Numbered from the stretch's first letter, positions 44,675-53,869 are shown. The stretch: 59,012 nt of DNA from Nocardioides sp. (GCF_025965415.1 NZ_JAOPWY010000185.1:1-59012), one strand, 5' to 3'. Numbers and translations are program-made. The notes: generated from the letters alone by a model not told the origin.

Positions 44675-44692
44675 GACGTAGGTCACTACGTC
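44675..44692. promoter_or_regulatory. operator-like dyad between lpqY and galK
   Basis: GACGTAG (44675-44681) and CTACGTC (44686-44692) form a perfect inverted repeat around GTCA. It lies 18 bases upstream of the lpqY start and 67 upstream of galK. A minus-strand TTGCCA followed 17 bases later by TAGACG would put the dyad over the -10/+1 of lpqY, so binding should block transcription. Confidence 0.6.
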
Positions 44693-44759
44693 TATCGGCT
44701 CCGCTAGGGTTTGGCAAACGTCGCCCACCCCTCCGATCCACCCGGCGAAGGAGCAATCT

Positions 44760-45863
44760 GTGACGCGCTGGTTCGCCCCCGGCCGGATCAACCTGATCGG
44801 TGAGCACACCGACTACAACGACGGCTTCGTGCTGCCCTTCGCCCTCGAGGTCGGCTGCACGGCGACCGTGTCGCCGGGTTCGGACGGCTGGTCGGTGCGT
44901 TCGGTGCAGGAGCCGGAGCCCGTCGTCGTACGCCGCTCCGGGCTGGCCGACGCCGACGAGGTGGCGGAGTGGTCGCGCTACGTGCTCGGGGCCCTGTGGC
45001 TGCTGACGGACCGGGGGACCGACGTGCCGCCCCTCGAGGTCGTCGTCGACTCCGACGTGCCGACGGGAGCCGGGCTGTCGTCCTCGGCGGCGCTCGTCTG
45101 CTCGGTCGTCCGGGCCCTCGACGACCACCTGGGCCTGGGCCTCGACGACGACGCGATCTTCGCGCTCACCCGTGACGTGGAGAACGACGCGGTGGGAGCC
45201 CCGACGGGCGGGATGGACCAGCTGGTGAGCCTGCGCGGGCGCGCCGGCCACGTGTTGCTGTGCGACATGCGCAGCCACGAGACGCGGCCCGTGCCGCTCG
45301 ACCTCGCCGGCTCGGGCCTGGTCGTGCTCGTCGCCGACACGCGGGCGCCGCACCGGCACTCCGACGGGGAGTACGGCGCCCGCCGGCGCGGCTGCGAGGA
45401 GGCGGCACGACAGCTCGGCGTGCCGGCCCTGCGCCACGTCACGGAGGCCGACCTCGACGCGGCCCTGGCCCGGCTCGACGACGACGAGCTCCGGCGCTAC
45501 GTCCGCCACGTCGTGACCGAGGACGCGCGCGTCCTCGACGTGGCGCGCCTGCTCGACGCCGGGAGGCTCCCGGAGATCGGGCCCGCCCTGACCGCGTCCC
45601 ACCGCTCGATGCGCGACGACTTCCGGATCACCGTGCCCGAGGTCGACACCGCGGTCGACGCGCTGCTCGGCGCCGGCGCGCTGGGCGCGCGGATGACCGG
45701 TGGCGGGTTCGGCGGGTGCGTCATCGCCCTGGTGCCCGAGAGGGACGAGGCCGCGGCGGGCGACGCCGTACGCCGCGCCTTCGCGGACGCCGGGTTCGGG
45801 GAGCCCGCGCTCTTCACCGCCGCCCCGCAGGACGGTGCCCGGGTCGTTGGTCTCCCCGGGTGA
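44760..45863 (+). CDS. galK: galactokinase
   Basis: It phosphorylates galactose at C1 for the Leloir pathway. The GHMP-kinase motifs are complete: galactokinase signature GRINLIGEHTDYNDGFVLP (residues 8-26), ATP loop PTGAGLSSSAALV (about 101-113) and TGGGFGGCVIAL near residue 310. The catalytic Asp lies in GGMDQLVSL. 367 aa. GAAGGAG six bases before GTG 44760. Divergent from the trehalose-type importer with a dyad between them. galT and galE are not in the window. It would receive galactose from the GH36 enzyme encoded 14 kb upstream. Confidence 0.95.
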   Translation: MTRWFAPGRINLIGEHTDYNDGFVLPFALEVGCTATVSPGSDGWSVRSVQEPEPVVVRRSGLADADEVAEWSRYVLGALWLLTDRGTDVPPLEVVVDSDVPTGAGLSSSAALVCSVVRALDDHLGLGLDDDAIFALTRDVENDAVGAPTGGMDQLVSLRGRAGHVLLCDMRSHETRPVPLDLAGSGLVVLVADTRAPHRHSDGEYGARRRGCEEAARQLGVPALRHVTEADLDAALARLDDDELRRYVRHVVTEDARVLDVARLLDAGRLPEIGPALTASHRSMRDDFRITVPEVDTAVDALLGAGALGARMTGGGFGGCVIALVPERDEAAAGDAVRRAFADAGFGEPALFTAAPQDGARVVGLPG

Positions 45864-45884
45864 CCGGGGGGCGCAACGAGGAGG

Positions 45885-46847
45885 CTAGGACGCCCGGTCG
45901 GCGGTGCGCGCGATCGCCTCGACGAAGCTCTCGAAGAGCGCCGGCGGCAGGTCGTGGCCCATCCCGTCGACCAGCAGCAGCTCGGCGCCGGGGATCGCGG
46001 CCGCCGTCGAGCGACCACCGCTGACGTGGACCATCTTGTCGGCCGTGCCGTGCACGACGAGGGCCGGCACGCGCAGGCTGCGCAGCCGCGGGGTGCGGTC
46101 GGGCTGCGTGAGGATCGCCATCATCTGGCGCATCATCCCGCTCGCGCTGTAGCCGCGGTCGAAGGTCTCGCCGGCCCGCTCGGCCAGCCGCTCGCGGTCG
46201 GCCGGGTAGTCGGGGGAGCCGATGACGTCCCAGAACGCCACGCTGGTCTCGACGTACGACTCGCGTCCCGGCTTGCGTGGGGCGATGAGCGAGGGGAGCA
46301 GACGCGGGTCCTGCCAGCCCACCGTGCGCCGGCCGGTCGTCGACATGATGCTGGTCAGCGACCGCACCCGGCGCGGGTGCTCGACCGCGACGGTCTGCAC
46401 GATCATGCCGCCCATCGAGATGCCCGCGACGTGGGCCGACTCCAGGCCGAGGTGGTCGAGCAGCGCGACCGCGTCACCGGCCAGGTCGCTCATCGAGTAC
46501 GGCGCCTTGGCCCGGCGGCCGCTGAAGGCCCGGACCAGCTGGCCCCGGGTCACCCGCGCGCGGATCCTGGTCGCCCGGCCGGAGTCGCGGTTGTCGTAGC
46601 GGATGACGTAGAAGCCCTCCGCCGCCAGCATCCGGCACAGGTCGGGGTCCCACCAGGTCATCGGGCCGCCGAGGCCCATCACGAGCAGCAGCGGCTCCCC
46701 GTCCGGGTCGCCGAAGGTCTGGTAGCAGAGCTCGACCTCGTTGCCCACGGGCGCGAGGAGCTCGTCCGAGACGACCGGCGCCTCCGTGGTGGCTCGACGA
46801 GCTGATCTTCCGTCGGTTGGCATGCCTCCAGTGAACACGACGGGCAT
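45885..46847 (-). CDS. alpha/beta hydrolase (serine hydrolase)
   Basis: An alpha/beta-hydrolase fold enzyme. The oxyanion region is LLLVMGLGGPMTWWDPDL, the nucleophile elbow GISMGGM, the acid in VVHGTADKMV and the base in GMGHDLP. A lid region (FSGRRAKAPYSMSDLAGD) lies between. Similar proteins are annotated as anthracycline esterase or RdmC-like; substrate unknown. ATG 46847 is preferred because AGAATG (minus-strand CATTCT) ends seven bases upstream, giving a leaderless transcript; ATG 46823 is the alternative. It is divergent from a second hydrolase. Confidence 0.87.
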   Translation of the reverse strand: MPVVFTGGMPTDGRSARRATTEAPVVSDELLAPVGNEVELCYQTFGDPDGEPLLLVMGLGGPMTWWDPDLCRMLAAEGFYVIRYDNRDSGRATRIRARVTRGQLVRAFSGRRAKAPYSMSDLAGDAVALLDHLGLESAHVAGISMGGMIVQTVAVEHPRRVRSLTSIMSTTGRRTVGWQDPRLLPSLIAPRKPGRESYVETSVAFWDVIGSPDYPADRERLAERAGETFDRGYSASGMMRQMMAILTQPDRTPRLRSLRVPALVVHGTADKMVHVSGGRSTAAAIPGAELLLVDGMGHDLPPALFESFVEAIARTADRAS

Positions 46848-46908
46848 CCCCAAAAGAATGCAAAGTGAGCGACGTCCCCCATTCCGTAGGGGCTCTGGGC
46901 TAGGTTCG

Positions 46909-47751
46909 ATGATTGTGACCCAGCGCACAGTGGCGGCTTTCCTGACGCCTGAGGGCTTCTCCCAGCCCTCGGCGAGAGCCGTGCTGCGCGAGGGATCGCT
47001 GGTCACCGAGGCTGGTCGCTACGCGCTCCAGGCCCTCAGCTCGCGCGGCACACGACGCCGTACGCCCTATGGCGGGCACCCCGTCCGCGCCGCCGAGCCC
47101 GTGCTGCTGGTCCCCGGCTTCCTGGCCGGCGACTCCTCGCTCGGACCGATGAGCCGGACCCTGCGCCGCCAGGGCTTCCGCACCTACCGCGCCGACATCC
47201 GCGCCAACGTCGGGTGCACGCTCGCCGCGGCCGCCCAGCTGGAGGAGCGCCTCGAGGAGATCGCCCAGCGCCGCGGGTCGCGGGTGCGGATCGTCGGCCA
47301 CAGCCTCGGCGGGATGCTGGCGCGTGGCGTAGCCGCCCGTCGTCCCGACCTCGTCGCGGGCATCGTCACCCTGGGCAGCCCGATGCTGGCGCCCGGCGCC
47401 CACCACGCCTCGCTCGCGCGCAGCGTCGACCTGCTGGTGCGCCTCAACCGTGCGGGGATGCGCAACCTGATGGCCGAGGACTGCGTCGCCGGGCGCTGTG
47501 CCCAGGAGAGCTTCGACCAGGCCCGGGCCGCCCTGCCCGCCGGCGTCGACTTCACCGCGATCTACTCCCGCCGCGACGGCATCGTCGACTGGCGCGCATG
47601 CATCGACCCGGCCGCCCGCCCGGTCGAGGTGCGCTCGTCCCACGTCGGGATGGCGTTCGACCCCGTCGTCATCGCCGCGGTCTCGGCGGCGCTGCGACCG
47701 GCTGTGCCGGTGGTGTCAGCCGTCGAGGTCGATCGTGGAGAGATCGCGTAG
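46909..47751 (+). CDS. lipase/alpha-beta hydrolase (class 2 lipase, PGAP1-like)
   Basis: After a basic N-terminus, [20 protein letters not shown] provides the oxyanion strand, [20 protein letters not shown] the nucleophile Ser, and [14 protein letters not shown] follows. [11 protein letters not shown] supplies the Asp and [12 protein letters not shown] the His. This is the EstA/triacylglycerol-lipase arrangement, but without a clear signal peptide. 280 aa. ATG 46909 and GTG 46915 are both possible; TAGGTT (46901-46906) fits a promoter for the latter. The last 36 bases run over the convergent glpX 3' end. Confidence 0.82.
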   Translation: MIVTQRTVAAFLTPEGFSQPSARAVLREGSLVTEAGRYALQALSSRGTRRRTPYGGHPVRAAEPVLLVPGFLAGDSSLGPMSRTLRRQGFRTYRADIRANVGCTLAAAAQLEERLEEIAQRRGSRVRIVGHSLGGMLARGVAARRPDLVAGIVTLGSPMLAPGAHHASLARSVDLLVRLNRAGMRNLMAEDCVAGRCAQESFDQARAALPAGVDFTAIYSRRDGIVDWRACIDPAARPVEVRSSHVGMAFDPVVIAAVSAALRPAVPVVSAVEVDRGEIA

Positions 47752-48720
47752 CTTCGAGAGCCGGTGCTCGGCGGTGATCGAGCGCACCGTGCCGCTGCGC
47801 GAGCGCATCACCAGCGAGTGCGTCGTCGCTCCGTCGCCGCGGTAGCGCACGCCGCGCATCAGCTCGCCGTCGGTGATGCCGGTGGCCACGAAGAAGGCGT
47901 CGTCACCGGTGACCAGGTCGTCGGTGCCGAGCACGAAGTCGGCGTCGAGGTTGTGGCCGGCGTCGAGGGCGCGCTGGCGCTCGTCGTCGTCCTGGGGCCA
48001 CAGCCGACCCTGGATCTTGCCGCCGACGCACTTCATCGCGCAGGCCGCGATGATGCCCTCCGGGGTGCCGCCGACCCCGAGCATCAGGTCCACACCGGTG
48101 TCGGGGCGGGCCGCCATGATCGCGCCGGCCACGTCGCCGTCGGTGATGTACTTGATGCGCGCCCCGGTCTCGCGGATGTCCTCGACGAGGCGGGCATGGC
48201 GCGGCCGGTCGAGCAGCACGACGGTCACGTCGTGGATCGAGAGCCCCTTGGCCTTCGCCACGCGGGCGATGTTCTCCTTCACCGGCAGCCGGATGTCGAC
48301 GTGGTCGGCGGCCTCGGGGCCGGTGACCAGCTTGTCCATGTAGAAGACCGCGCTGGGGTCGTACATCGAGCCGCGCGGCGAGACGGCGAGCACCGAGATC
48401 GCGTTGTTCATGCCCTTCGCGGTGAGGGTGGTGCCGTCGATCGGGTCGACCGCGACGTCGCACTCCGGACCGGTGCCGTTGCCGACCTCCTCGCCGTTGA
48501 AGAGCATCGGGGCGTTGTCCTTCTCGCCCTCGCCGATGACGACCGTGCCGCGCATGCCGATCGAGGAGATCATCACGCGCATCGCCTCGACCGCGACGCC
48601 GTCGGCGTCGTTCTTGTCGCCGCGACCCACCCAGCGCCCGGCCGCCATCGCGGCCGACTCGGTGACCCGCACCAGCTCGAGGGCGAGGTTGCGATCGGGC
48701 TTGAGGTCGCTGGTGCTCAT
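47716..48720 (-). CDS. glpX: class II fructose-1,6-bisphosphatase
   Basis: A lithium-sensitive-phosphatase-fold enzyme that makes fructose 6-phosphate for gluconeogenesis. Metal and phosphate sites: [14 protein letters not shown] (about 38-51), [14 protein letters not shown] (about 62-75), [12 protein letters not shown] (about 92-103) and [13 protein letters not shown]. 334 aa, complete; this is the usual actinobacterial FBPase. ATG 48720 has TAGCAT seven bases upstream. The 3' end overlaps the convergent lipase by 36 bases. Confidence 0.95.
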   Translation of the reverse strand: MSTSDLKPDRNLALELVRVTESAAMAAGRWVGRGDKNDADGVAVEAMRVMISSIGMRGTVVIGEGEKDNAPMLFNGEEVGNGTGPECDVAVDPIDGTTLTAKGMNNAISVLAVSPRGSMYDPSAVFYMDKLVTGPEAADHVDIRLPVKENIARVAKAKGLSIHDVTVVLLDRPRHARLVEDIRETGARIKYITDGDVAGAIMAARPDTGVDLMLGVGGTPEGIIAACAMKCVGGKIQGRLWPQDDDERQRALDAGHNLDADFVLGTDDLVTGDDAFFVATGITDGELMRGVRYRGDGATTHSLVMRSRSGTVRSITAEHRLSKLRDLSTIDLDG

Positions 48721-48727
48721 GGTGCGC

Positions 48728-48733
48728 ATGCTA
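48728..48733 (-). promoter_or_regulatory. -10 element of leaderless glpX transcript
   Basis: Minus-strand TAGCAT (TANNNT) ends seven bases before ATG 48720. It lies within three bases of the modC stop. Confidence 0.5.
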
Positions 48734-49738
48734 GCGGCCGGTGTGGTCCGTCCCGCCGCGTGCTCCGTAGCGGCTCACGGCCGTCGCCTTGGTCGAGAGC
48801 CAGACCTCGCGGCCGGGCACCAGGGCGAGCTCGGTGGCCGCGGCGGGGGTGAGGTCGGCGAGCAGGTCGGGGGAGGCGTGCACCAGCAGGCGTACGGCGT
48901 CGCCGTGCGGCGCCAGCGTGGCGATCGGGCCGCGCCAGCGCAGCCGGCTCGACCCCTCGGGCTCGGACAGGGAGACGACGACGGCGTCGGGCGTGAACGC
49001 GATCAGGTCCTCGCCGTCGGTGACCAGGTTGAGGCCGACGAGGCGCGCGACGTGGGGCGTGCGGGGCTCCGCGGCCACCTCGGCCGGTGGGCCCACCTGC
49101 GCCACCTCGCCGTCGTCCAGCACCAGCACCCGGTCGGCCAGGGTCAGCGCGTCGATCGCGTCGTGGGTGACCAGCAGCGCGATGCCCGGGAAGTCGCGCA
49201 GGTGCTGGCCCAGCTCGATGCGCAGCGCCATCTGGACCGACACGTCGAGGCCCGTGAACGGCTCGTCGAGCAGCAGCACGTCGGGGTCGGTGGCGAGTGC
49301 CCGCGCGATCGCGACGCGCTGGGCCTGCCCGCCCGAGAGCTCGCGCGGCTTGCGGTGGGCGAGATCGGGGATGCCGAAGCGCTCGAGCCACTCGCGGGCC
49401 ACGGCCTCGGCCGGAGCCCGCTTGACGCCACGGGCGCGCAGGCCGAAGGCGACGTTGTCGAGCGCGCTCAGGTGCGGGAAGAGCAGCTGTCCCTGGAACA
49501 CCAGCCCGACGCGGCGCTCGCGGACCGGCACGGCCAGCAGGTCGGTGCCGCGCAGGTGGGCGTGGCCCTCGACGTCCACCAGGCCGGCCAGCGCGTGGAG
49601 GAGGGAGCTCTTGCCGGCGCCGTTGGGGCCGATGACCGCCAGCACCTCGCCCGGCTCGACGGTGAAGGCGGCGTGCACCCGGTCGGCGACCCGGAGGTCG
49701 GCCACGAGCTGGTCGGTCGCGGTGCCCGGGGCCTTCAC
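48731..49738 (-). CDS. modC: molybdate ABC transporter ATPase
   Basis: Walker [14 protein letters not shown] (about residue 37), Q-loop [13 protein letters not shown], signature [16 protein letters not shown], Walker [15 protein letters not shown], switch [17 protein letters not shown]-terminal TOBE domain follows ([20 protein letters not shown]). 335 aa. GTG 49738 overlaps the modB stop as GTGA. Last gene of the HTH-TOBE, modA, modB, modC operon. Confidence 0.92.
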   Translation of the reverse strand: MKAPGTATDQLVADLRVADRVHAAFTVEPGEVLAVIGPNGAGKSSLLHALAGLVDVEGHAHLRGTDLLAVPVRERRVGLVFQGQLLFPHLSALDNVAFGLRARGVKRAPAEAVAREWLERFGIPDLAHRKPRELSGGQAQRVAIARALATDPDVLLLDEPFTGLDVSVQMALRIELGQHLRDFPGIALLVTHDAIDALTLADRVLVLDDGEVAQVGPPAEVAAEPRTPHVARLVGLNLVTDGEDLIAFTPDAVVVSLSEPEGSSRLRWRGPIATLAPHGDAVRLLVHASPDLLADLTPAAATELALVPGREVWLSTKATAVSRYGARGGTDHTGR

Positions 49739-50526
49739 GGGGTCCCCATCCAGTGGTCGCGCAGCGCCACCAGCACGCCGATCGAGACGAGCAGCATCAC
49801 CAGGCTCAACGAGAGCGCGGCGTCCTGGTCGGCCTGCCGGGTGACGTAGATCAGCGTCGGCATCGTCTGCGTCGTGCCGGGGTAGTTGCCGTTGAAGGTG
49901 ATCGTCGCGCCGAACTCGCCCAGCGACCTCGCCCAGCCCAGCACGGTCCCCGCGACCACGCCGGGCACGGCCAGGGGCACGGTGACCCTCCGGAAGGTCG
50001 TCCAGCGGGTCGCGCCCAGCGTCGCGGCAGCGTCGTCGTACCTCGGGTCCGCGGAGCGCAGCGCCCCCTCGATCGCGATGACGACGAAGGGCATCGAGAC
50101 GAAGACGTGGGCCAGGACGACGCCCCACGTGGTGAAGGGGAACGCGAAGCCGGTCCAGTCGAGCAGCGGCTCGCCGAGCAGGCCCGTACGTCCGAAAGCG
50201 CTGCGCAGCGCCACCCCGGCCACCACCGGCGGCAGCACCAGGGGCACCGTCACGAGCGCACGTAGAGCGCCCCGTCCCCGGAAGTCGACGCGCGCCAGCA
50301 GCCAGGCCAGGGGGAGGCCGAGCAGGAGGCAGAAGACGATGGCCGCCGTCGACGTCACCAGCGAGAGGCGCAGCGCGTCGAGCGCCGCACGCGAGGTCAG
50401 GTGCTCGGGGAGCTCGCGCCAGTGGGTGCTGGCGACCATCGCCACCAGCGGCACGAGCAGGAGCAGCGCGGCCAGGGCCGCCGGCACCATCAGCAGGGCG
50501 GGCGGCCGACCGAGCCGGTCCCTCAC
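49735..50526 (-). CDS. modB: molybdate ABC transporter permease
   Basis: A 263-residue permease with about five to six membrane segments, starting ALLMVPAALAALLLLVPLVA. The EAA-type loop is DAAATLGATRWTTFRRVTVP, and GEFGATITFNGNYPGTTQTM is the highly conserved ModB C-terminal segment. GTG 50526 overlaps the modA stop as GTGA and is preferred over upstream frames. One polypeptide probably homodimerises. Confidence 0.93.
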   Translation of the reverse strand: MRDRLGRPPALLMVPAALAALLLLVPLVAMVASTHWRELPEHLTSRAALDALRLSLVTSTAAIVFCLLLGLPLAWLLARVDFRGRGALRALVTVPLVLPPVVAGVALRSAFGRTGLLGEPLLDWTGFAFPFTTWGVVLAHVFVSMPFVVIAIEGALRSADPRYDDAAATLGATRWTTFRRVTVPLAVPGVVAGTVLGWARSLGEFGATITFNGNYPGTTQTMPTLIYVTRQADQDAALSLSLVMLLVSIGVLVALRDHWMGTP

Positions 50527-51284
50527 GGGCTGCCGAAACCGGCGTCCGCGAGGATCGCCCGGCCCTCCGGCGACGTCACCCACGCGACCCAGTCTGCGGC
50601 AAGGTCGGCGTCCTGGGACTGCTCCAGCGTCGCGGCGTAGTAGGACGTCAGGTTCTCCTCGGCGCCGGGGATCTCCACCGCCTCGACCTCGTCACCGGCC
50701 GCCACCGCGTCCGTGGCGTACACCAGCCCGGCGTCCGCCTCGCCGGAGATCACCTTGTCGAGGGTGGCGCGCACGTCCTCCTCGAGGCTGACCGGATCGG
50801 CGGTGATCCCGGTGGCCTCGAGCACCGCGAGCGCGACCTTGCCGCAGGGGACCTCGTCGGCGCACCGGACCCAGGTGGTGTCGGTCAGGTCGTCGAGCGA
50901 GCCGATGCCGGCGGGGTTGCCCTTGGGTACGACGATCGTGAGGACGTTGGTCGCGAAGGTCTCGACGTCACCGGTGACACCGGCGTCCTCGGCGAGGCCC
51001 ATCGAGGTGGAGTCGGCGGTGGCGAGGACGTCGCCCGGGGCACCGTCGGCGACCTGCTCGGCAAGGTCGGTGCTGGAACCGAAGGAGAAGGTCACGTCCA
51101 CCCCGTGCTCCTCCTCGAACGGGGTCGCGAGCTGTTCGAAGACGTCGGTCAGCGACGCGGCCGCGAGGACGGTGAGGGTGCCGGCGTCGGCCTCGTCGGC
51201 CGACCCCGCGTCGCCGCCCCCGCAGCCGGCGAGCGGCAGCACGAGGACGAGGGACACGAGGGTGGCCTTCAGGGTGTGCCTCAC
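50523..51284 (-). CDS. modA: molybdate-binding lipoprotein
   Basis: The signal ends in lipobox LAGCGGGD (Cys at about residue 21). LTVLAAASLTDVFEQLATPF is the ModA N-terminal strand with oxyanion-binding Ser, FSFGSSTDLAEQVADGAPGD the second, and GEADAGLVYATDA and EGRAILADAGF the C-terminal blocks. 253 aa. The GTG start overlaps the upstream regulator stop (GTGA). Confidence 0.94.
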   Translation of the reverse strand: MRHTLKATLVSLVLVLPLAGCGGGDAGSADEADAGTLTVLAAASLTDVFEQLATPFEEEHGVDVTFSFGSSTDLAEQVADGAPGDVLATADSTSMGLAEDAGVTGDVETFATNVLTIVVPKGNPAGIGSLDDLTDTTWVRCADEVPCGKVALAVLEATGITADPVSLEEDVRATLDKVISGEADAGLVYATDAVAAGDEVEAVEIPGAEENLTSYYAATLEQSQDADLAADWVAWVTSPEGRAILADAGFGSP

Positions 51285-51688
51285 GACGGGACCTCCACGA
51301 TGACGTTGGTCGACTTCACGCTGGCGATGGCGCGCACGCCCGGCTCCAGGCCGAGCTCCTCGGCGGCGTCGCTGCTCATCAGCGACACCACCCGGTAGGG
51401 GCCGCAGATCATCTCCACCTGCGCCATCACCTGGTCGCGCTTGACCCGGGTGACGATCCCGCTCATCCGGTTGCGCGCGCTGACCGTGCTGGCCCGCGTG
51501 CGGTCGCGCTCGGCGACCTCGCCGGACTCGGCGAGGTGCTCGGCGAACGCCGCGAGGTCCGGACCGGAGACGGTCGTGCGGCCCTCGGTGCGCTGCGAGG
51601 GGATCCGCCCGGCGTCCACCCAGCGGCGCACGGTGTCGTCGCTGACGGCCAGGATCTCGGCCGCTTCCGCGATTCGGTAGGTGATCAC
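51281..51688 (-). CDS. HTH-TOBE molybdate-responsive DNA-binding protein
   Basis: A short excisionase/MerR-like helix-turn-helix (YRIAEAAEILAVSDDTVRRW, residues 3-22) is followed by RIPSQRTEGRTTVSGPDLAAF and a C-terminal TOBE/Mop-like domain (MSGIVTRVKRDQVMAQVEMI through AIASVKSTNVIVEVPS) that binds molybdate. 135 aa. It heads the mod operon and is likely its sensor-regulator. GTG 51688 has a -10 box six bases upstream. Confidence 0.88.
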   Translation of the reverse strand: MITYRIAEAAEILAVSDDTVRRWVDAGRIPSQRTEGRTTVSGPDLAAFAEHLAESGEVAERDRTRASTVSARNRMSGIVTRVKRDQVMAQVEMICGPYRVVSLMSSDAAEELGLEPGVRAIASVKSTNVIVEVPS

Positions 51689-51694
51689 GGCGTC

Positions 51695-51700
51695 AGTATG
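51695..51700 (-). promoter_or_regulatory. -10 element of the mod operon, leaderless
   Basis: Minus-strand CATACT ends six bases before GTG 51688; the same hexamer and spacing occur before the gene at 37642. Confidence 0.5.
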
Positions 51701-51769
51701 CCGCACCTGCGGTTGTCTGGTGTCCCTGCCTCCGAACCTGCGGTTTCACCGTCCCGTCCCCTGGCTCGG

Positions 51770-51828
51770 TAGTCCGCATCAATTGGCTCCCGCCTGGGCC
51801 CTGGGACAGAGCCATGTGATGCGGACTA
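51770..51828. repeat. long inverted repeat between divergent genes
   Basis: TAGTCCGCATCA (51770-51781) is perfectly complementary to TGATGCGGACTA (51817-51828). After a two-base bulge TGGCTC (51784-51789) pairs with GAGCCA (51809-51814), leaving a 19-base apical loop that itself contains GGGCCC. The structure ends 25 bases before the DUF4245 start. Confidence 0.8.
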
Positions 51829-51853
51829 TCGGGCGGCTGGGAGGATGGGCCGC

Positions 51854-52390
51854 GTGAGTGAGCAGCCGAGCCGGTACACCCGCTCCTTCAGCGGCATGAT
51901 CGGCGCGCTGATCGTGACGGTGCTCTTCGTGCTGGCCTTCGTGCTCTGGCGCGGGCTCTTCCGAGGCGACGCCGACGACACCCCGGTGGCCGTCGACTGG
52001 CAGGCCAGCGTGGCGCTCGCCGACGAGGCAGACCTGCGGGTCGTGCACCCGCGCGAGCTCCCCGCCGGCTGGACGGCGACCAGCGTGGACCTTCGGGCCG
52101 GCGACGAGCCCCGGTGGGGCCTCGGGGTGCTGACCGAGGACGGCGACTTCGTCGGCATCCGCCAGGAGGACGCCTCGATCGGCGACCTGGTCGAGCAGTA
52201 CGTCGACGAGGAGGCCGAGGCCGGCGACGATGCGAGCATCCCGTCGGCGGTCACCGACACGTGGCAGACCTTCTCCGACAGCGGCGGGGACCACGGCTAC
52301 GCCACCGAGATCGGCGACGAGTCGGTGCTGGTCTACGGCTCCGCGCCGGTCGCTGACCTCGAGACCTACCTCGGGCTGCTCACCCGCTGA
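51854..52390 (+). CDS. DUF4245 membrane-anchored protein
   Basis: A single N-terminal membrane helix (SGMIGALIVTVLFVLAFVLW, about residues 13-32) is followed by an extracellular domain of about 140 residues. VAVDWQASVALADEADLRVV and LPAGWTATSVDLR are the DUF4245 hallmarks. Function unknown; found throughout actinobacteria. GGGAGG nine bases before GTG 51854 supports that start over ATG 51845. Convergent with xseB. Confidence 0.85.
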   Translation: MSEQPSRYTRSFSGMIGALIVTVLFVLAFVLWRGLFRGDADDTPVAVDWQASVALADEADLRVVHPRELPAGWTATSVDLRAGDEPRWGLGVLTEDGDFVGIRQEDASIGDLVEQYVDEEAEAGDDASIPSAVTDTWQTFSDSGGDHGYATEIGDESVLVYGSAPVADLETYLGLLTR

Positions 52391-52402
52391 TCAGCTGATC
52401 AG
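52387..52402. repeat. 16-bp perfect palindrome over two convergent stops
   Basis: CTGATCAGCTGATCAG is fully self-complementary and contains the stop codons of the DUF4245 gene and of xseB. It may act as a weak bidirectional terminator. Confidence 0.7.
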
Positions 52403-52599
52403 TCCTCGGACTCGGGACCGATCGCCTCGTCGAGCCGCTTGCGGGCGCCGTCGAGCCACTCCTGGCAGACCTTGGCGAGCGCCTCGCCGCGCTCCCACAG
52501 CGCGAGCGACTCCTCGAGCGTGGTGCCACCGGCCTCGAGGGTGCGGACCACCTCGATGAGCTCCTCGCGTGCCTCTTCATAGCTGGGGGCGTCAGTCAT
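52399..52599 (-). CDS. xseB: exodeoxyribonuclease VII small subunit
   Basis: A 66-residue helical protein. [20 protein letters not shown] and [20 protein letters not shown] match the two-helix hairpin of XseB, which binds XseA. GGAGGA upstream of ATG 52599. It overlaps the end of xseA by eight bases. Confidence 0.95.
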   Translation of the reverse strand: MTDAPSYEEAREELIEVVRTLEAGGTTLEESLALWERGEALAKVCQEWLDGARKRLDEAIGPESED

Positions 52600-53857
52600 C
52601 GGGGTCCTCCTGCGGGTGGTCGGGGGTGAGGGCGTCCGGCTCGACGCGGTCGGTGGTGGCGTGGATGCGGCCGTCGGCCACCCGCACGGAGACGGCGGCA
52701 CCCGCCGCGGCCTGCGCGACCGAGGTGACGACGTGGCCGTCGGCATCCTGGAGGACGGCGTACCCCCGCTGGAGCGTGGCCAGCGGCGAGAGCGCCTGCG
52801 CCCTCGCGCGCTGGTGGCCGATGTCGTCGGCGGCGCGGTCGAGGCGGTGGGAGAGCGTGCGGCGGGCGCGCGCCAGCAGCTCGTCGAGCTCGTCGGAGCG
52901 CGCGGTGAGCAGGTTGCGCGGGTCGGCCATCGCGGGCCGCGACCGGACCTGGGCGAGCCACTCCTGCTCGCGCGCGATGCGCTGGGTGATGACCTGGCGC
53001 AACCGGTCGCGCGCCCAGGTCACGCCGTGGGCCTCCTCGGCGATGTCGGGCACGACCAGCTTGGCGGCGTCGGTGGGGGTCGAGGCGCGGACGTCGGCGA
53101 CGAGGTCGAGCAGCGGCTGGTCTGGCTCGTGGCCGATCGCGGAGACGACCGGCGTGCGGAGTGCGTGGACGACGCGGACCAACGCCTCGTCGGAGAACGG
53201 CAGCAGGTCCTCGATCGACCCGCCTCCGCGCGCCACCACGATGACGTCGACCTCGGCGTTGCGCTCGAGCTTCTGCAGCGCCTCGATCACCTCGGCCGCG
53301 GAGCGCTGGCCCTGCATCGCGGCGTAGGCCACCTCGAACCGCACGGCCGGCCAGCGACGCCGCGCGTTCTCCAGGACGTCGCGCTCGGCGGCGCTGTTGG
53401 GGGCGGTGACCAGGCCGACCCGACCGGGCAGGAACGGGAGGTCGCGCTTGAGCTCCGGGGCGAAGAGGCCCTCGGCGGCGAGCAGCTGGCGGCGGCGCTC
53501 CAACCGCGCCAGGAGCTCGCCGATGCCGACCATCCTGATCTCGCGCGCGGCCAGCGAGAAGGAGCCGCGGTTGGCGTAGAAGCTCGGTCGCGCGTGCACC
53601 ACCACGCTGGCGCCCTCGACCAGGGGCGGGTTCATCGAGTCGAACAGCGACCGCGCGCAGGTGAGGGTCACCGAGATGTCGGCGACGGTGTCGCGCAGCG
53701 TCATGAAGACCGTGTTGACGCCCGGACGGCGGTTGACCTGGGCGATCTGCCCCTCGACCCACACTGAGCCGAGCCTGTCGATCCACTGCGTGACCGCATT
53801 GGCGACGGCGCGCACCGGGGCCGGGGACTCGGCCGTGGCGTCGCGGAGGGAGGGCAC
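52592..53857 (-). CDS. xseA: exodeoxyribonuclease VII large subunit
   Basis: It degrades single-stranded DNA bidirectionally with XseB. An N-terminal OB-fold ([20 protein letters not shown], about 32-51) is followed by the catalytic domain with [34 protein letters not shown] and [29 protein letters not shown], and a coiled-coil region (about 280-370). LQRGYAVL marks the C-terminal part. 421 aa. Start GTG 53857 with TATCCT six bases upstream. Confidence 0.95.
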   Translation of the reverse strand: MPSLRDATAESPAPVRAVANAVTQWIDRLGSVWVEGQIAQVNRRPGVNTVFMTLRDTVADISVTLTCARSLFDSMNPPLVEGASVVVHARPSFYANRGSFSLAAREIRMVGIGELLARLERRRQLLAAEGLFAPELKRDLPFLPGRVGLVTAPNSAAERDVLENARRRWPAVRFEVAYAAMQGQRSAAEVIEALQKLERNAEVDVIVVARGGGSIEDLLPFSDEALVRVVHALRTPVVSAIGHEPDQPLLDLVADVRASTPTDAAKLVVPDIAEEAHGVTWARDRLRQVITQRIAREQEWLAQVRSRPAMADPRNLLTARSDELDELLARARRTLSHRLDRAADDIGHQRARAQALSPLATLQRGYAVLQDADGHVVTSVAQAAAGAAVSVRVADGRIHATTDRVEPDALTPDHPQEDPDD

Positions 53858-53863
53858 GCGGCG

Positions 53864-53869
53864 AGGATA
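53864..53869 (-). promoter_or_regulatory. -10 element of leaderless xseA transcript
   Basis: Minus-strand TATCCT (TANNNT) ends six bases before GTG 53857. Confidence 0.6.
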
